Positions 7,857-14,779 of a stretch of 64,000 nucleotides of DNA are shown piece by piece. The notes under the pieces are model-generated. The model saw only the letters and a program-made list of their open reading frames with translations, ran no database searches and was not told the DNA's origin. The position numbers were made by a program, and so were the translations under genes. Source of the DNA: Shewanella piezotolerans WP3. GTDB lineage: Bacteria; Pseudomonadota; Gammaproteobacteria; Enterobacterales; Shewanellaceae. The DNA lies in contig NC_011566.1 in NCBI RefSeq assembly GCF_000014885.1, positions 2,271,001 through 2,335,000 on the forward strand, read 5' to 3'. Each line of letters starts with the position of its first letter. The stretch's first letter is position 1.

Positions 7857-7890
7857 AGAGGATGTCTTAGTACATCCTCTTTTATTTTTT
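7857..7890 (+). terminator. Intrinsic terminator after the truncated membrane gene
   Basis: AGAGGATGT (7857-7865) pairs with ACATCCTCT (7872-7880) around a 6-nt loop, followed by TTTATTTTTT. A strong stem with a T-rich tail. Confidence 0.85.
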
Positions 7891-8036
7891 AACAAGTTAA
7901 CTGTGCAGTTAGTCTTGTCAAGACTGTCGCTGTCACTGGCGATTCATAGGATTTAATGCATTAGCGAGTAAATGAGCAGAAATTGCTTATTATAGTCCTA
8001 AATGGGTACTGTGATGTTTCTGTGTAGGGTGGTGTC

Positions 8037-9299
8037 ATGGGTAACAAGTTTAAACCGATAATTTCCGCGGCGACTTTTTGGAAGAAAAAGTGTCTTGTGG
8101 AGCAAGGTAGTGTTTTCTCCGAATCAAATGTATGGACCAAATCTAATGTTGAAAGTCTTTATGAGGCATTTGTTGAAAACCCTGATGAGAGCCCGGATAA
8201 AAGCTTTTTCGATAAACTCGAAGCGCAATTGAGTGAGTGTCCTCCGCGTGTAGTAAAACTGGCTGCAGAGATGCTTTGGGTCATGTCTTTGGCATCGCTG
8301 AATGTTAAGCCAGAGACAAAGCGGAGTAATGTCCTGAATGTATGGCAATGGAGTGGAGATTCAATTAATGATGGTTCACTTATAGAAGATCCTGTGCTTA
8401 CAGGGTATGCAAAGACGGGTGTTAGTTATAACACTAATCGCTGGAGAGAACTGTCATACTTTATTGAAGTAATGAGAACTTTTTTTGGGGAAAAATCTTC
8501 AGATAGATCAGCATTGTTGGGTGATGCCATATACTTCTCAAAATGGGTTGAGGCTATTTCAGGGACTAAATCTAGGCAATTTAGGCATATTTTGTTGTTT
8601 CTTTTGTTTCCTAAAAAGTTTGAGCGTATTTGCAGTAATAACCACAGGTTGAAAATAGTTAAGGCGTTTGAGAATTTATCTTCACGTGATGTCAAAAAGC
8701 TTGCGTGCTGGGAAGTTGATTTTAAGTTGGCAGAAATAAAAGCACGTGAGGCTAAAAGGCTAGGGCTTAAAGCGGTCGACTTCTATCATTCACCGCTTTA
8801 TGAAATATGGTTTGAAACCCGTGCTGACGGTAGTGCGATCGAGAAAGCCATTGTTAAAAAAGAGACAAAAAGATTAGCGCAGATTCAGCAAAGCAAGACT
8901 ATTGATGAGATGAAAAAGGCTCAGATGATAGAGGCAAGAATTGGGCATGGACAGTATAGAAAGAACTTATCTAAGGTCGAAACGAAATGCCGTATAACCG
9001 GGATAGATAATAAAAGCTTTCTAACTGCGAGCCATGTTAAGCCGTGGCGGGACTGTAAAACTCCGAAGGAATGCTTGGATGGTAATAATGGCCTGTGGCT
9101 TGCTCCTCACATAGATAGGCTATTTGACCGAGGGTGGATATCGTTCGGTGAGAATGGAAACATTATATGTTTCGATGTTCATGTCAAATCTGCACTTAAA
9201 ACCTGGAATATTAACTTACCTATTTCCTTAGGAAAGCTGAACGACGAGCAAGCGAAGTATATGGAGTACCACAGAGTTCATATATTTAAAGGTGCTTAG
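8037..9299 (+). CDS. HNH endonuclease, probable restriction/defence nuclease
   Basis: 420 aa with a C-terminal HNH_2-type nuclease (about 315-375): C318 in CRITG, H333 in ASHVKPW, N350/N351 in DGNNG, then PHIDRLFDRGWISF with H358 and D360. These are the metal-binding and catalytic positions of this family. Around 180-198 the motif SRQFRHILLFLLFPKKFERI resembles a stretch I associate with McrB-like and HNH-fused restriction proteins (RHxLLxLLFPxxFExI), suggesting a target-recognition or effector module upstream of the nuclease. It is monocistronic and flanked by mobile elements. Role in cleaving foreign or modified DNA is inferred, and no methyltransferase lies nearby, which points to a type IV-like or stand-alone system. 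Confidence 0.75.
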   Translation: MGNKFKPIISAATFWKKKCLVEQGSVFSESNVWTKSNVESLYEAFVENPDESPDKSFFDKLEAQLSECPPRVVKLAAEMLWVMSLASLNVKPETKRSNVLNVWQWSGDSINDGSLIEDPVLTGYAKTGVSYNTNRWRELSYFIEVMRTFFGEKSSDRSALLGDAIYFSKWVEAISGTKSRQFRHILLFLLFPKKFERICSNNHRLKIVKAFENLSSRDVKKLACWEVDFKLAEIKAREAKRLGLKAVDFYHSPLYEIWFETRADGSAIEKAIVKKETKRLAQIQQSKTIDEMKKAQMIEARIGHGQYRKNLSKVETKCRITGIDNKSFLTASHVKPWRDCKTPKECLDGNNGLWLAPHIDRLFDRGWISFGENGNIICFDVHVKSALKTWNINLPISLGKLNDEQAKYMEYHRVHIFKGA

Positions 9300-9594
9300 A
9301 TTGTATTTAATGATGTAAGACGATTTTTGGTTGCTAAAATTCGGTAGCAATTATATCGGTTAATCCCCGTTTTAGTATTACTGAAATGGAAGTGCTTGTT
9401 TAGTAAGGCCAAGGTGCTCTTGTTTATGAGCTCCTTTGATGAGAGGTGTTTAGTTCATCGAAGTTATGATACTAGTTTGTCTTATAGCAAAGCTGGATGT
9501 ATAAACGCCTGTGCCATTAATATTGTTGTTTAGGTTGATGTTTTAGCTATCGCTTCGGCTAATACTCGTAACTATATTCAAAGGACTGACATAC
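9300..9594. other. Intergenic region between the HNH and CoiA-like genes
   Basis: About 295 bp without a credible gene. Two small hairpins are visible: TTGCTA/TAGCAA (9331-9350), which could end HNH transcription weakly, and TTAGC/GCTAA (9543-9562) just ahead of the next gene. Confidence 0.5.
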
Positions 9595-10461
9595 ATGATT
9601 TTGGGTATCCCTTTTGGTCAGGATAAAGATACAGGTGAGTGGTGCGATGTCGCGGAGGTGAGTCGTGGCCTAGCATGTAATTGTATTTGCCCTTCCTGCA
9701 AGCTGCCTTTATCAGCTCGGCACGGAGATGAGCGTGATTGGCATTTTGCCCATCACACAAGAAATATCCCAAAAGAAAAAATTGTCGACTGCGAGTTCTC
9801 CTTTGAGGTGTCGCTTAGGATGATGACCCATCAATTACTGCTAGAAGGCGTGTTTCTCAAATTACCTGAATATGTCAAATCGGTAATTGTGCCTAAGTCA
9901 TTGAAGGGTAATATCAAGCCTGAAGTAAAGATTGCTAAAGAGCAGTGCTTAAGGGCTGCTGATTCCAAGCTTACTGTGGATGCCGATTTTTTCGGGCATA
10001 AAGTAGACGCTTTGTATCAGTTTGATACAGCTTCTTTAGTTGTTTATTTGGTCTACCGAGGCCGCAAGTTTCCATTTGAACTTTCGTTGTTACGTGATGT
10101 AAGAGCTGGGGTGTTATTACTCGATATTGAAGACCTAGCGCAGATTTTTTACCACCATCCAATGGCGGAGACTGAGAAACTAGGAACAGCAAAATCTCAG
10201 TTGATGGGGTGGCTGCAAACTAGTATTGAGGCAAAACACTGGCTATATCATCCTCGTGAGAATGAGCTTCTTGATAAAAAGCACCAGCTCATCAATGATG
10301 CCCTCCAAGGATTAGCTACAGGTAGTAATGTTTTGCAGGTCCCATTACATCAACAGATTAAATGTCAATGCATCGGTTGCGGTAAAAATTTCACTGGAAT
10401 TCGTAATAAGATTAACCCATGTCCGAATTGTCAAACGCATCTTTATGTCACCAATTGCTGA
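9595..10461 (+). CDS. CoiA-like zinc-finger protein
   Basis: 288 aa. The N-terminus matches the competence-protein-CoiA-like domain: RGLACNCICPSCKLPL (C28, C30, C32, C35), an HFAHH block (H50, H53, H54), then C66 and E71 in CEFSFEVSLR, which is the usual Cys-x-x-x-Glu... arrangement. CoiA-type proteins are predicted restriction-endonuclease-fold nucleases; acidic positions in the middle (D157 region onward) could fit but I cannot assign a catalytic centre. A separate C-terminal zinc ribbon is clear: C259/C262 and C276/C279. It lies alone between the HNH gene and the IS1111 element. A role in handling incoming DNA is plausible but unproven. Confidence 0.65.
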   Translation: MILGIPFGQDKDTGEWCDVAEVSRGLACNCICPSCKLPLSARHGDERDWHFAHHTRNIPKEKIVDCEFSFEVSLRMMTHQLLLEGVFLKLPEYVKSVIVPKSLKGNIKPEVKIAKEQCLRAADSKLTVDADFFGHKVDALYQFDTASLVVYLVYRGRKFPFELSLLRDVRAGVLLLDIEDLAQIFYHHPMAETEKLGTAKSQLMGWLQTSIEAKHWLYHPRENELLDKKHQLINDALQGLATGSNVLQVPLHQQIKCQCIGCGKNFTGIRNKINPCPNCQTHLYVTNC

Positions 10462-10622
10462 TTATTACCACTCATTGAGCTTTTACATCGCTGGAGTTCT
10501 AGAAAAGCTCAAATGGAACCTGTTCACATTCTTGCTGCATGGAACCGATTAAGTGAATAAGGCTGGTTACAGTTAAAAGCACAAGTTTGAGGAGATAGAG
10601 CCCCGTCTTATCTAGGAGATTT

Positions 10623-10641
10623 AGCCTTTTTGTTGAAGGCT
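10623..10641 (+). terminator. Terminator stem split from its T-tract by IS1111 insertion
   Basis: AGCCTT (10623-10628) pairs with AAGGCT (10636-10641) over a 7-nt loop. The IS begins directly after it. The sequence resuming at 11951 is TTTTTATG, so joining the flanks restores stem plus T-tract, probably the terminator of the CoiA-like gene. Confidence 0.65.
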
Positions 10642-10648
10642 TAATTAG

Positions 10649-10660
10649 ATGGTCCGCCTC
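10649..10660. repeat. IS1111 left subterminal inverted repeat
   Basis: ATGGTCCGCCTC, perfectly inverted at 11936-11947. Confidence 0.85.
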
Positions 10661-10707
10661 ACCCCTAAGCTAACCTTAGGGTTAGGCAATCAAAGAGGCG
10701 AACCATC

Positions 10708-11724
10708 ATGTCTACTATTAAAGTAATTGGAATCGATTTAGGCAAATCTTCTTTTCATCTTGTTGCTCATGACTATAGCGGTCGAGAGCTATTTCGAAAG
10801 CACCTTTCTCGTGCAAAGCTTATTGAGTTTCTATCTCAAACGCCTGCAACCGTCATCGCTATGGAGTCATGCGGTGGCTCACATTGGCTAGCTAGAAAGT
10901 GTCAATCTCTTGGGCACGAAGTTAAACTGATCCCCCCTCAGTACGTTAAGCCTTACGTCAAAACCAATAAAAATGATTACATAGATGCCGATGCGATAGC
11001 TGAAGCGTCAACGCGCCCGTCGATGCGTTTTGTGGGTGTTAAAACAGAATCATCCCAAGTTATCTCAGTGATTCAAAGGATCCGTTCAAGCTACGTTAAA
11101 GAGCGTACAGCGTGCATGTCGCGTATTGGCGCTATCTTGCTTGAGTTTGGTATGAGCTTTCCTAAAGGGCATGCCAAAATGAAGGTGTTGTTTCAATGGC
11201 TTGCAGATAAAAAAGAGCCTATTCCTCCCATGTTAATGCAGGAGCTAATTGAACATCACGAGTACTATTCACAGCTTAATAAGCGTATAGCAGGGCAAGA
11301 TAAAAAACTGAAACAGCTTGTCGAGCAAAGCGAAGAGGCTCAACAGCTTAAGTCAATCCCAGGTATAGGAGATCTAACGGCGAGTCAGTGCTTAGCTGAT
11401 ATTTCTGATGCAAATAACTTTAAGAACGGGCGACAGTTAGCCGCATGGATAGGATTAGTCCCTCATCAATACTCAACAGGTGGTAAAACCACGTTATTGG
11501 GGATAAGTAAGCGAGGTAATAAAGCGTTAAGAACGCTGTTTATCCATGGCGCACGCTCCATATTATCGCGGCCAGAAGTTGCGGTTGCGGTGTTTGGTGA
11601 ATGGATTTTAGAGCTCAGAGCAAGGAAGCCATTTAACGTAGCCGTTGTTGCTTTGGCGAATAAGTTAGTGCGGATAGCATGGTCGGTATTATCGACCAAG
11701 CAAGCATTTGAAGTAAGAGTTTAA
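10708..11724 (+). CDS. IS110/IS1111-family DEDD transposase
   Basis: 338-aa RNA-guided-type recombinase. The RuvC-like N-terminal domain carries D10 (GIDLGK), E53 (AMESCGG) and the NDYIDADA motif with D90/D93. The C-terminal Transposase_20 domain begins with SIPGIGDLTA (about 216) and holds the conserved Ser region PHQYSTGGK (S256) and the GISKRGNKALR motif. Length and both domains are complete, so it should be active. IS110-family recombinases use an RNA from the element's own noncoding end to choose target and donor sites (established recently). Confidence 0.92.
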   Translation: MSTIKVIGIDLGKSSFHLVAHDYSGRELFRKHLSRAKLIEFLSQTPATVIAMESCGGSHWLARKCQSLGHEVKLIPPQYVKPYVKTNKNDYIDADAIAEASTRPSMRFVGVKTESSQVISVIQRIRSSYVKERTACMSRIGAILLEFGMSFPKGHAKMKVLFQWLADKKEPIPPMLMQELIEHHEYYSQLNKRIAGQDKKLKQLVEQSEEAQQLKSIPGIGDLTASQCLADISDANNFKNGRQLAAWIGLVPHQYSTGGKTTLLGISKRGNKALRTLFIHGARSILSRPEVAVAVFGEWILELRARKPFNVAVVALANKLVRIAWSVLSTKQAFEVRV

Positions 11725-11935
11725 ACCGAGTTTGCAGATGATAGAGAAGATGACAGAACGGTCAGACCACTAGATTGAAGACCTGACATAAAAAACAGCA
11801 ACGCAGTATGCTTTGGGCTTTTTGAGGACAATCTAGCGCGGAACTCATCGTGGAGCAGGTGGTAAGCACCTAATGAAGACTCCGAATACATTAGCGCAAA
11901 CCAACCTCGTTATCGAAAATATCATTTGCAATAAC
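11725..11935 (+). ncRNA. Candidate guide (seek/bridge) RNA region of the IS1111 element
   Basis: About 210 nt between the transposase stop and the right inverted repeat, where IS1111-group elements encode their guide RNA. It contains a small hairpin AGGTG-GTAAG-CACCT (11857-11871) and the string GGCTTTTT at 11816-11823, which equals the reconstructed insertion site (GGCT just left of the IS, TTTTT just right). That fits a target-binding guide, but the T-run is low complexity. Exact RNA ends are unknown. Confidence 0.4.
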
Positions 11936-11939
11936 GAGG
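11905..11939. repeat. Hairpin at the right end of IS1111
   Basis: CCTCGTTAT (11905-11913) pairs perfectly with ATAACGAGG (11931-11939) over a 17-nt loop. The right arm overlaps the right subterminal repeat at 11936-11947, so folding would mask or present it. Confidence 0.65.
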
Positions 11940-11984
11940 CGGACCATACATTTTTATGCACATATTTTCTTAGAATACTGAAGT

Positions 11985-12029
11985 GTAATTAATTACTAAA
12001 AATTACGATAAAAATGTAATTACATTTTT
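11985..12029. promoter_or_regulatory. Palindromic operator-like sites before the HTH gene
   Basis: A perfect 20-bp palindrome, AAAAATGTAATTACATTTTT, sits at 12010-12029, and a 12-bp palindrome, GTAATTAATTAC, at 11985-11996. Both contain GTAATTA/TAATTAC. They lie 48-92 bp before the ATG of an HTH-domain protein and so are good candidates for autoregulation. Confidence 0.6.
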
Positions 12030-12076
12030 CGGGTGTTATTTTAGATTAATAGCCTAGCTAACTACAGAGGTGAGAG

Positions 12077-13288
12077 ATGGAACAATTAACTAAACATGAC
12101 ACGATACTTTGGATAAACCACGCAATAACGTATTTCAAGAGTATAGGTAAAACTCAAAAGGATATGGCAAAACAGTTGGGCCTTGAAGAGTCTAGGGTGA
12201 GTGAGATGAAAGGTGGGAATGGCATTATCTCTCCAAATTTAATGGCCAAGATCGTCGAGTATTGCGGCGCTCCAAGAAGAAACTCAGGTCGCTATGAAGA
12301 AGTTGAGCTATATGACGATTTACATAGTTTTTTTGATTCTTTCAAAAGTGTTACTGCTAATCGTTTCCACAGAAAACTGCTTAAACTAGCTAAAAATGAT
12401 GATTTTTATCATCATTTCTTAAATTTGGTTTCAACTTCGAATCAAGATTATAAAGCTGACAAGAGTGCCATTGAAACTCAGATGAATGAGCTTTTATCAT
12501 CTGAGGAATATTTAGAAATATGCAGAAAATACTCGGACATCACAAGGCTAAACGATAAATATAGCGACGATTCTAGAGAAATGTTTCAGTTGCGGGATGA
12601 GTTGTTTCGTTGTGTGTCTAAAGAAAAGCCTATGTGGAGCCCGGCAAGTAGAGATGGGTATAGGGTATTGAAGATTGGAGGTTTACAGATTGAAGAGCTG
12701 GCAGTCTTTAAATTGTTGTTTTTATATTCCAAACTCATTCAGTGGGATATTGATTTTCAATTTGGTGAGCACACTACCCAAAATATTCAACCAGAAGTAT
12801 CTATCGAGCCTGTAGTGCTAACAGGTAAACGTATATTGATAATGAAAAGCCATTCACTAGAAAGTGCACAAGTAACCTCAGGTGTTTATGAGTTATTTGG
12901 TAAGAATAAAAATCACTTTCAATTTAGTGAGTATCACCAGCTTGGCTTAAAACCTGAGCAATACATGCCTGATTATTGGAAGGATGCACGTTGTGAATTG
13001 TACTTAAGTGATAATATGAACTATCACTTTATGATACAGCTATCTCAGAAATCGATCATGGAGTGGGCATCTATTGATGAAGACTCGCTCAGTGAGCAGA
13101 AGTATTTTGGTGATATTGGTCCTGACGATAGATTGATTGTTATTCGTAATATCAGTTCACTTCGCTTGTATGAATGCATTGAAGAAATTCGAAAATGGTT
13201 TGCTCTGCCAAGTGATTCACTTTTTGAATTAAAGCAAGAGATCGCCAAAGCAGGTGGATATGTTCCCGGAGCTAGAGTGTTACTTTAA
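12077..13288 (+). CDS. HTH (Cro/C1-like) protein with unrecognised C-terminal region
   Basis: 403 aa, start ATG with GAGGTGAGAG upstream. Residues about 12-66 form a lambda-repressor-like HTH (INHAITYFKSIGKTQKDMA to ISPNLMAKIVEYCG). The remaining about 330 residues match no family I recognise: a helical, charged middle (70-190) and a more beta-rich part (205-390) with SRDGYRVLKIGGLQIEEL and PVVLTGKRILIMKSH. No catalytic motif is evident. Fusion of an HTH to a long sensor-like domain, plus palindromes upstream, suggests a transcription regulator of island genes. An effector role cannot be excluded. Confidence 0.6.
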   Translation: MEQLTKHDTILWINHAITYFKSIGKTQKDMAKQLGLEESRVSEMKGGNGIISPNLMAKIVEYCGAPRRNSGRYEEVELYDDLHSFFDSFKSVTANRFHRKLLKLAKNDDFYHHFLNLVSTSNQDYKADKSAIETQMNELLSSEEYLEICRKYSDITRLNDKYSDDSREMFQLRDELFRCVSKEKPMWSPASRDGYRVLKIGGLQIEELAVFKLLFLYSKLIQWDIDFQFGEHTTQNIQPEVSIEPVVLTGKRILIMKSHSLESAQVTSGVYELFGKNKNHFQFSEYHQLGLKPEQYMPDYWKDARCELYLSDNMNYHFMIQLSQKSIMEWASIDEDSLSEQKYFGDIGPDDRLIVIRNISSLRLYECIEEIRKWFALPSDSLFELKQEIAKAGGYVPGARVLL

Positions 13289-13311
13289 AATTTATATCAC
13301 ATAAACCGTTC

Positions 13312-13344
13312 GCCCTGCTTATCACCTACTCATGTATGCAGGGC
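13312..13344. terminator. Possible terminator between the HTH gene and int
   Basis: GCCCTGC (13312-13318) pairs with GCAGGGC (13338-13344) over a 19-nt loop between two convergent genes, followed only by TAAAAT. Weak as an intrinsic terminator. Confidence 0.35.
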
Positions 13345-13363
13345 TAAAATCTGAAAGTTTTGA

Positions 13364-14578
13364 TCACGTGGATGTAATTGAGTAAATCATCTCTGATAGT
13401 TTAGTAATAGCTTCTTTTCTCTCATCGAAATAATCATGCAGATTATAAATTCCCTCAACGCCTTTGAGCTTATGATTTAGGCAACGTTCAGCGACATGCC
13501 CTGGTGTGCCTTGCTTGGCTAGCAGGGTACGACAAGTGCGGCGTAAATCATGCACTGTGAAATGTTCCATACCACCCATTAAGTTGGGTGGTTGTTTCTT
13601 TTTGCCCGCCTCATGACCAAAGAGCTTGGTAATAGCTCTGTTTAACGTATCTGCGCCCATGTGCGGATTCTTGCTGGTTCTACGGCTAGGGAACACATAG
13701 TCAGATCCGCAAGCTCTCACTTTTAGCTCTTGTATCCAGTCCATAACGATTTCAGGTAATGGAATGGTAATACCGACGCCAGACTTGCTCCGCTCTTTGG
13801 GTAGATTCCATACCTTCTCTTCAAGATCAAATTCCTTCCATGGCGCTTCTGCCAATTCTGACTTCCGAACTCCCAATGTAACCAGTAATGCACTGGCGAG
13901 ATAATTGTCACGGCTAAAGCTGTCGCTGTTTTTGCCTGCCGTTTGAAAGAACTGGGTTAACTCCTCAATGGTTAAGGCTCTGTCTTTGCTCTTTTCTACG
14001 CCACCAGCATCAGATACCGAAAACGCGCTGGCAGGATTTGCGCCAAGAAGATCTAGTTTTATACCGTGATTAAAAAGCTGCTTACAGTACATGAGAGCGT
14101 CGTTAGCGATTGCTGGACGGCCTGTGGCTGCAATGGTCGTCAATACTTCTCTTATGTCCCTGGCGGTGACGCTATCGACGTTAAAGCTACCTATGTGTGG
14201 CGCGATGTCTTTACGGTAAATACGCTCTGGGATGTTGGCATGCTTGAGGCGTTTAGTATTACCTATATGCCAATCGGCAAACAGGTCATCAACGGTTTTG
14301 ATCGCGACTTGTTCGGCACGTTGTTTAGCGAGGAGGGGATCTAAGCCATCACGAAATTGCTTCATTTTGATCGCGGCTTCGGTACGAGCATCGGCCAATG
14401 ACATATCGCTGTACTTGGCTAATGTCATCTCTTTGCGCTTTTTGTTGGATGTGTATCTCAGCATCCAAAATGCTTTACCAGACTTGGGTACGACAAAATA
14501 CAGACCTTCGCCATCGGCAAACCGACCGGGCTCGCCTTTGGATTTTGCTGCAACTTCTTTTGCGGTTAGATCACCCAT
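13364..14578 (-). CDS. int: P4-type tyrosine integrase of the yicC island
   Basis: 404-aa site-specific recombinase with an N-terminal DUF4102 arm-binding domain (about 1-85), SAM-like core-binding domain (about 95-180) and catalytic domain (about 200-390). Catalytic residues: R238 (GVRKSEL), H343 and R346 (HDLRRT), H369 (CLNHK) and the nucleophile Y378 (GIYNL). All are present, so it should be active. It lies 0.2 kb from the yicC att core and is read away from it. The 14608-14696 cluster of ACCCACC motifs directly upstream probably serves both as arm sites and to autoregulate int. Confidence 0.93.
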   Translation of the reverse strand: MGDLTAKEVAAKSKGEPGRFADGEGLYFVVPKSGKAFWMLRYTSNKKRKEMTLAKYSDMSLADARTEAAIKMKQFRDGLDPLLAKQRAEQVAIKTVDDLFADWHIGNTKRLKHANIPERIYRKDIAPHIGSFNVDSVTARDIREVLTTIAATGRPAIANDALMYCKQLFNHGIKLDLLGANPASAFSVSDAGGVEKSKDRALTIEELTQFFQTAGKNSDSFSRDNYLASALLVTLGVRKSELAEAPWKEFDLEEKVWNLPKERSKSGVGITIPLPEIVMDWIQELKVRACGSDYVFPSRRTSKNPHMGADTLNRAITKLFGHEAGKKKQPPNLMGGMEHFTVHDLRRTCRTLLAKQGTPGHVAERCLNHKLKGVEGIYNLHDYFDERKEAITKLSEMIYSITST

Positions 14579-14606
14579 AAATCATCTCCAGCCAATGTAA
14601 ATACAA

Positions 14607-14697
14607 GGGTGGGTATTTTTACCCACCACTACACTTTGACTAGATACTAACATACCCACCATATTACCCACCAGTTAGTTAACGATTTCGGTGGGTA
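14607..14697. promoter_or_regulatory. Cluster of five ACCCACC motifs upstream of int
   Basis: TACCCACC or its complement occurs at 14608-14615 (inverse), 14620-14627, 14653-14660, 14665-14672 and 14690-14697 (inverse). The first two form a hairpin, GGTGGGTA-TTTT-TACCCACC. The same octamer is at 4027-4034 near the distal att core. Copies at both ends of the island fit integrase arm-type sites. Confidence 0.6.
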
Positions 14698-14718
14698 ACT
14701 GTGGACCTCTACGGACTT

Positions 14719-14739
14719 GGGTTTTAATAAAACCCTTTT
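14719..14739 (+). terminator. Hairpin between int and yicC
   Basis: GGGTTTT-AAT-AAAACCC (14719-14735) followed by TTTT. It reads as a terminator only on the plus strand, whereas both neighbours are on the minus strand, so its role is uncertain. Confidence 0.35.
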
Positions 14740-14779
14740 AAAACAGCGTGTGTAGTACCGTTGAGGACGCGGGTGGATC

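Larger units (their letters stand above)
10642..11950 (+). mobile_element. IS110-family element, IS1111 group
   Basis: A DEDD transposase gene is flanked by perfect 12-bp subterminal inverted repeats, ATGGTCCGCCTC at 10649-10660 and GAGGCGGACCAT at 11936-11947. Subterminal 11-13 bp repeats are the hallmark of the IS1111 group, whose ends usually lie 7 bp outside the left and 3 bp outside the right repeat (recalled). Applying that rule gives 10642-11950, which places the insertion exactly at the stem/T-tract boundary of a terminator. About 225 bp of noncoding DNA lies between transposase and right end. No target duplication, as expected. Confidence 0.85.

Noticed and set aside
10328..10552. 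Overlapping frame at the end of the CoiA-like gene
   Set aside because: Lies mostly in another frame of a clearly coding zinc-ribbon region; no RBS or family.
14066..14600. Plus-strand frames opposite the integrase
   Set aside because: Shadows of the intact integrase gene, rich in rare patterns, with no independent support.
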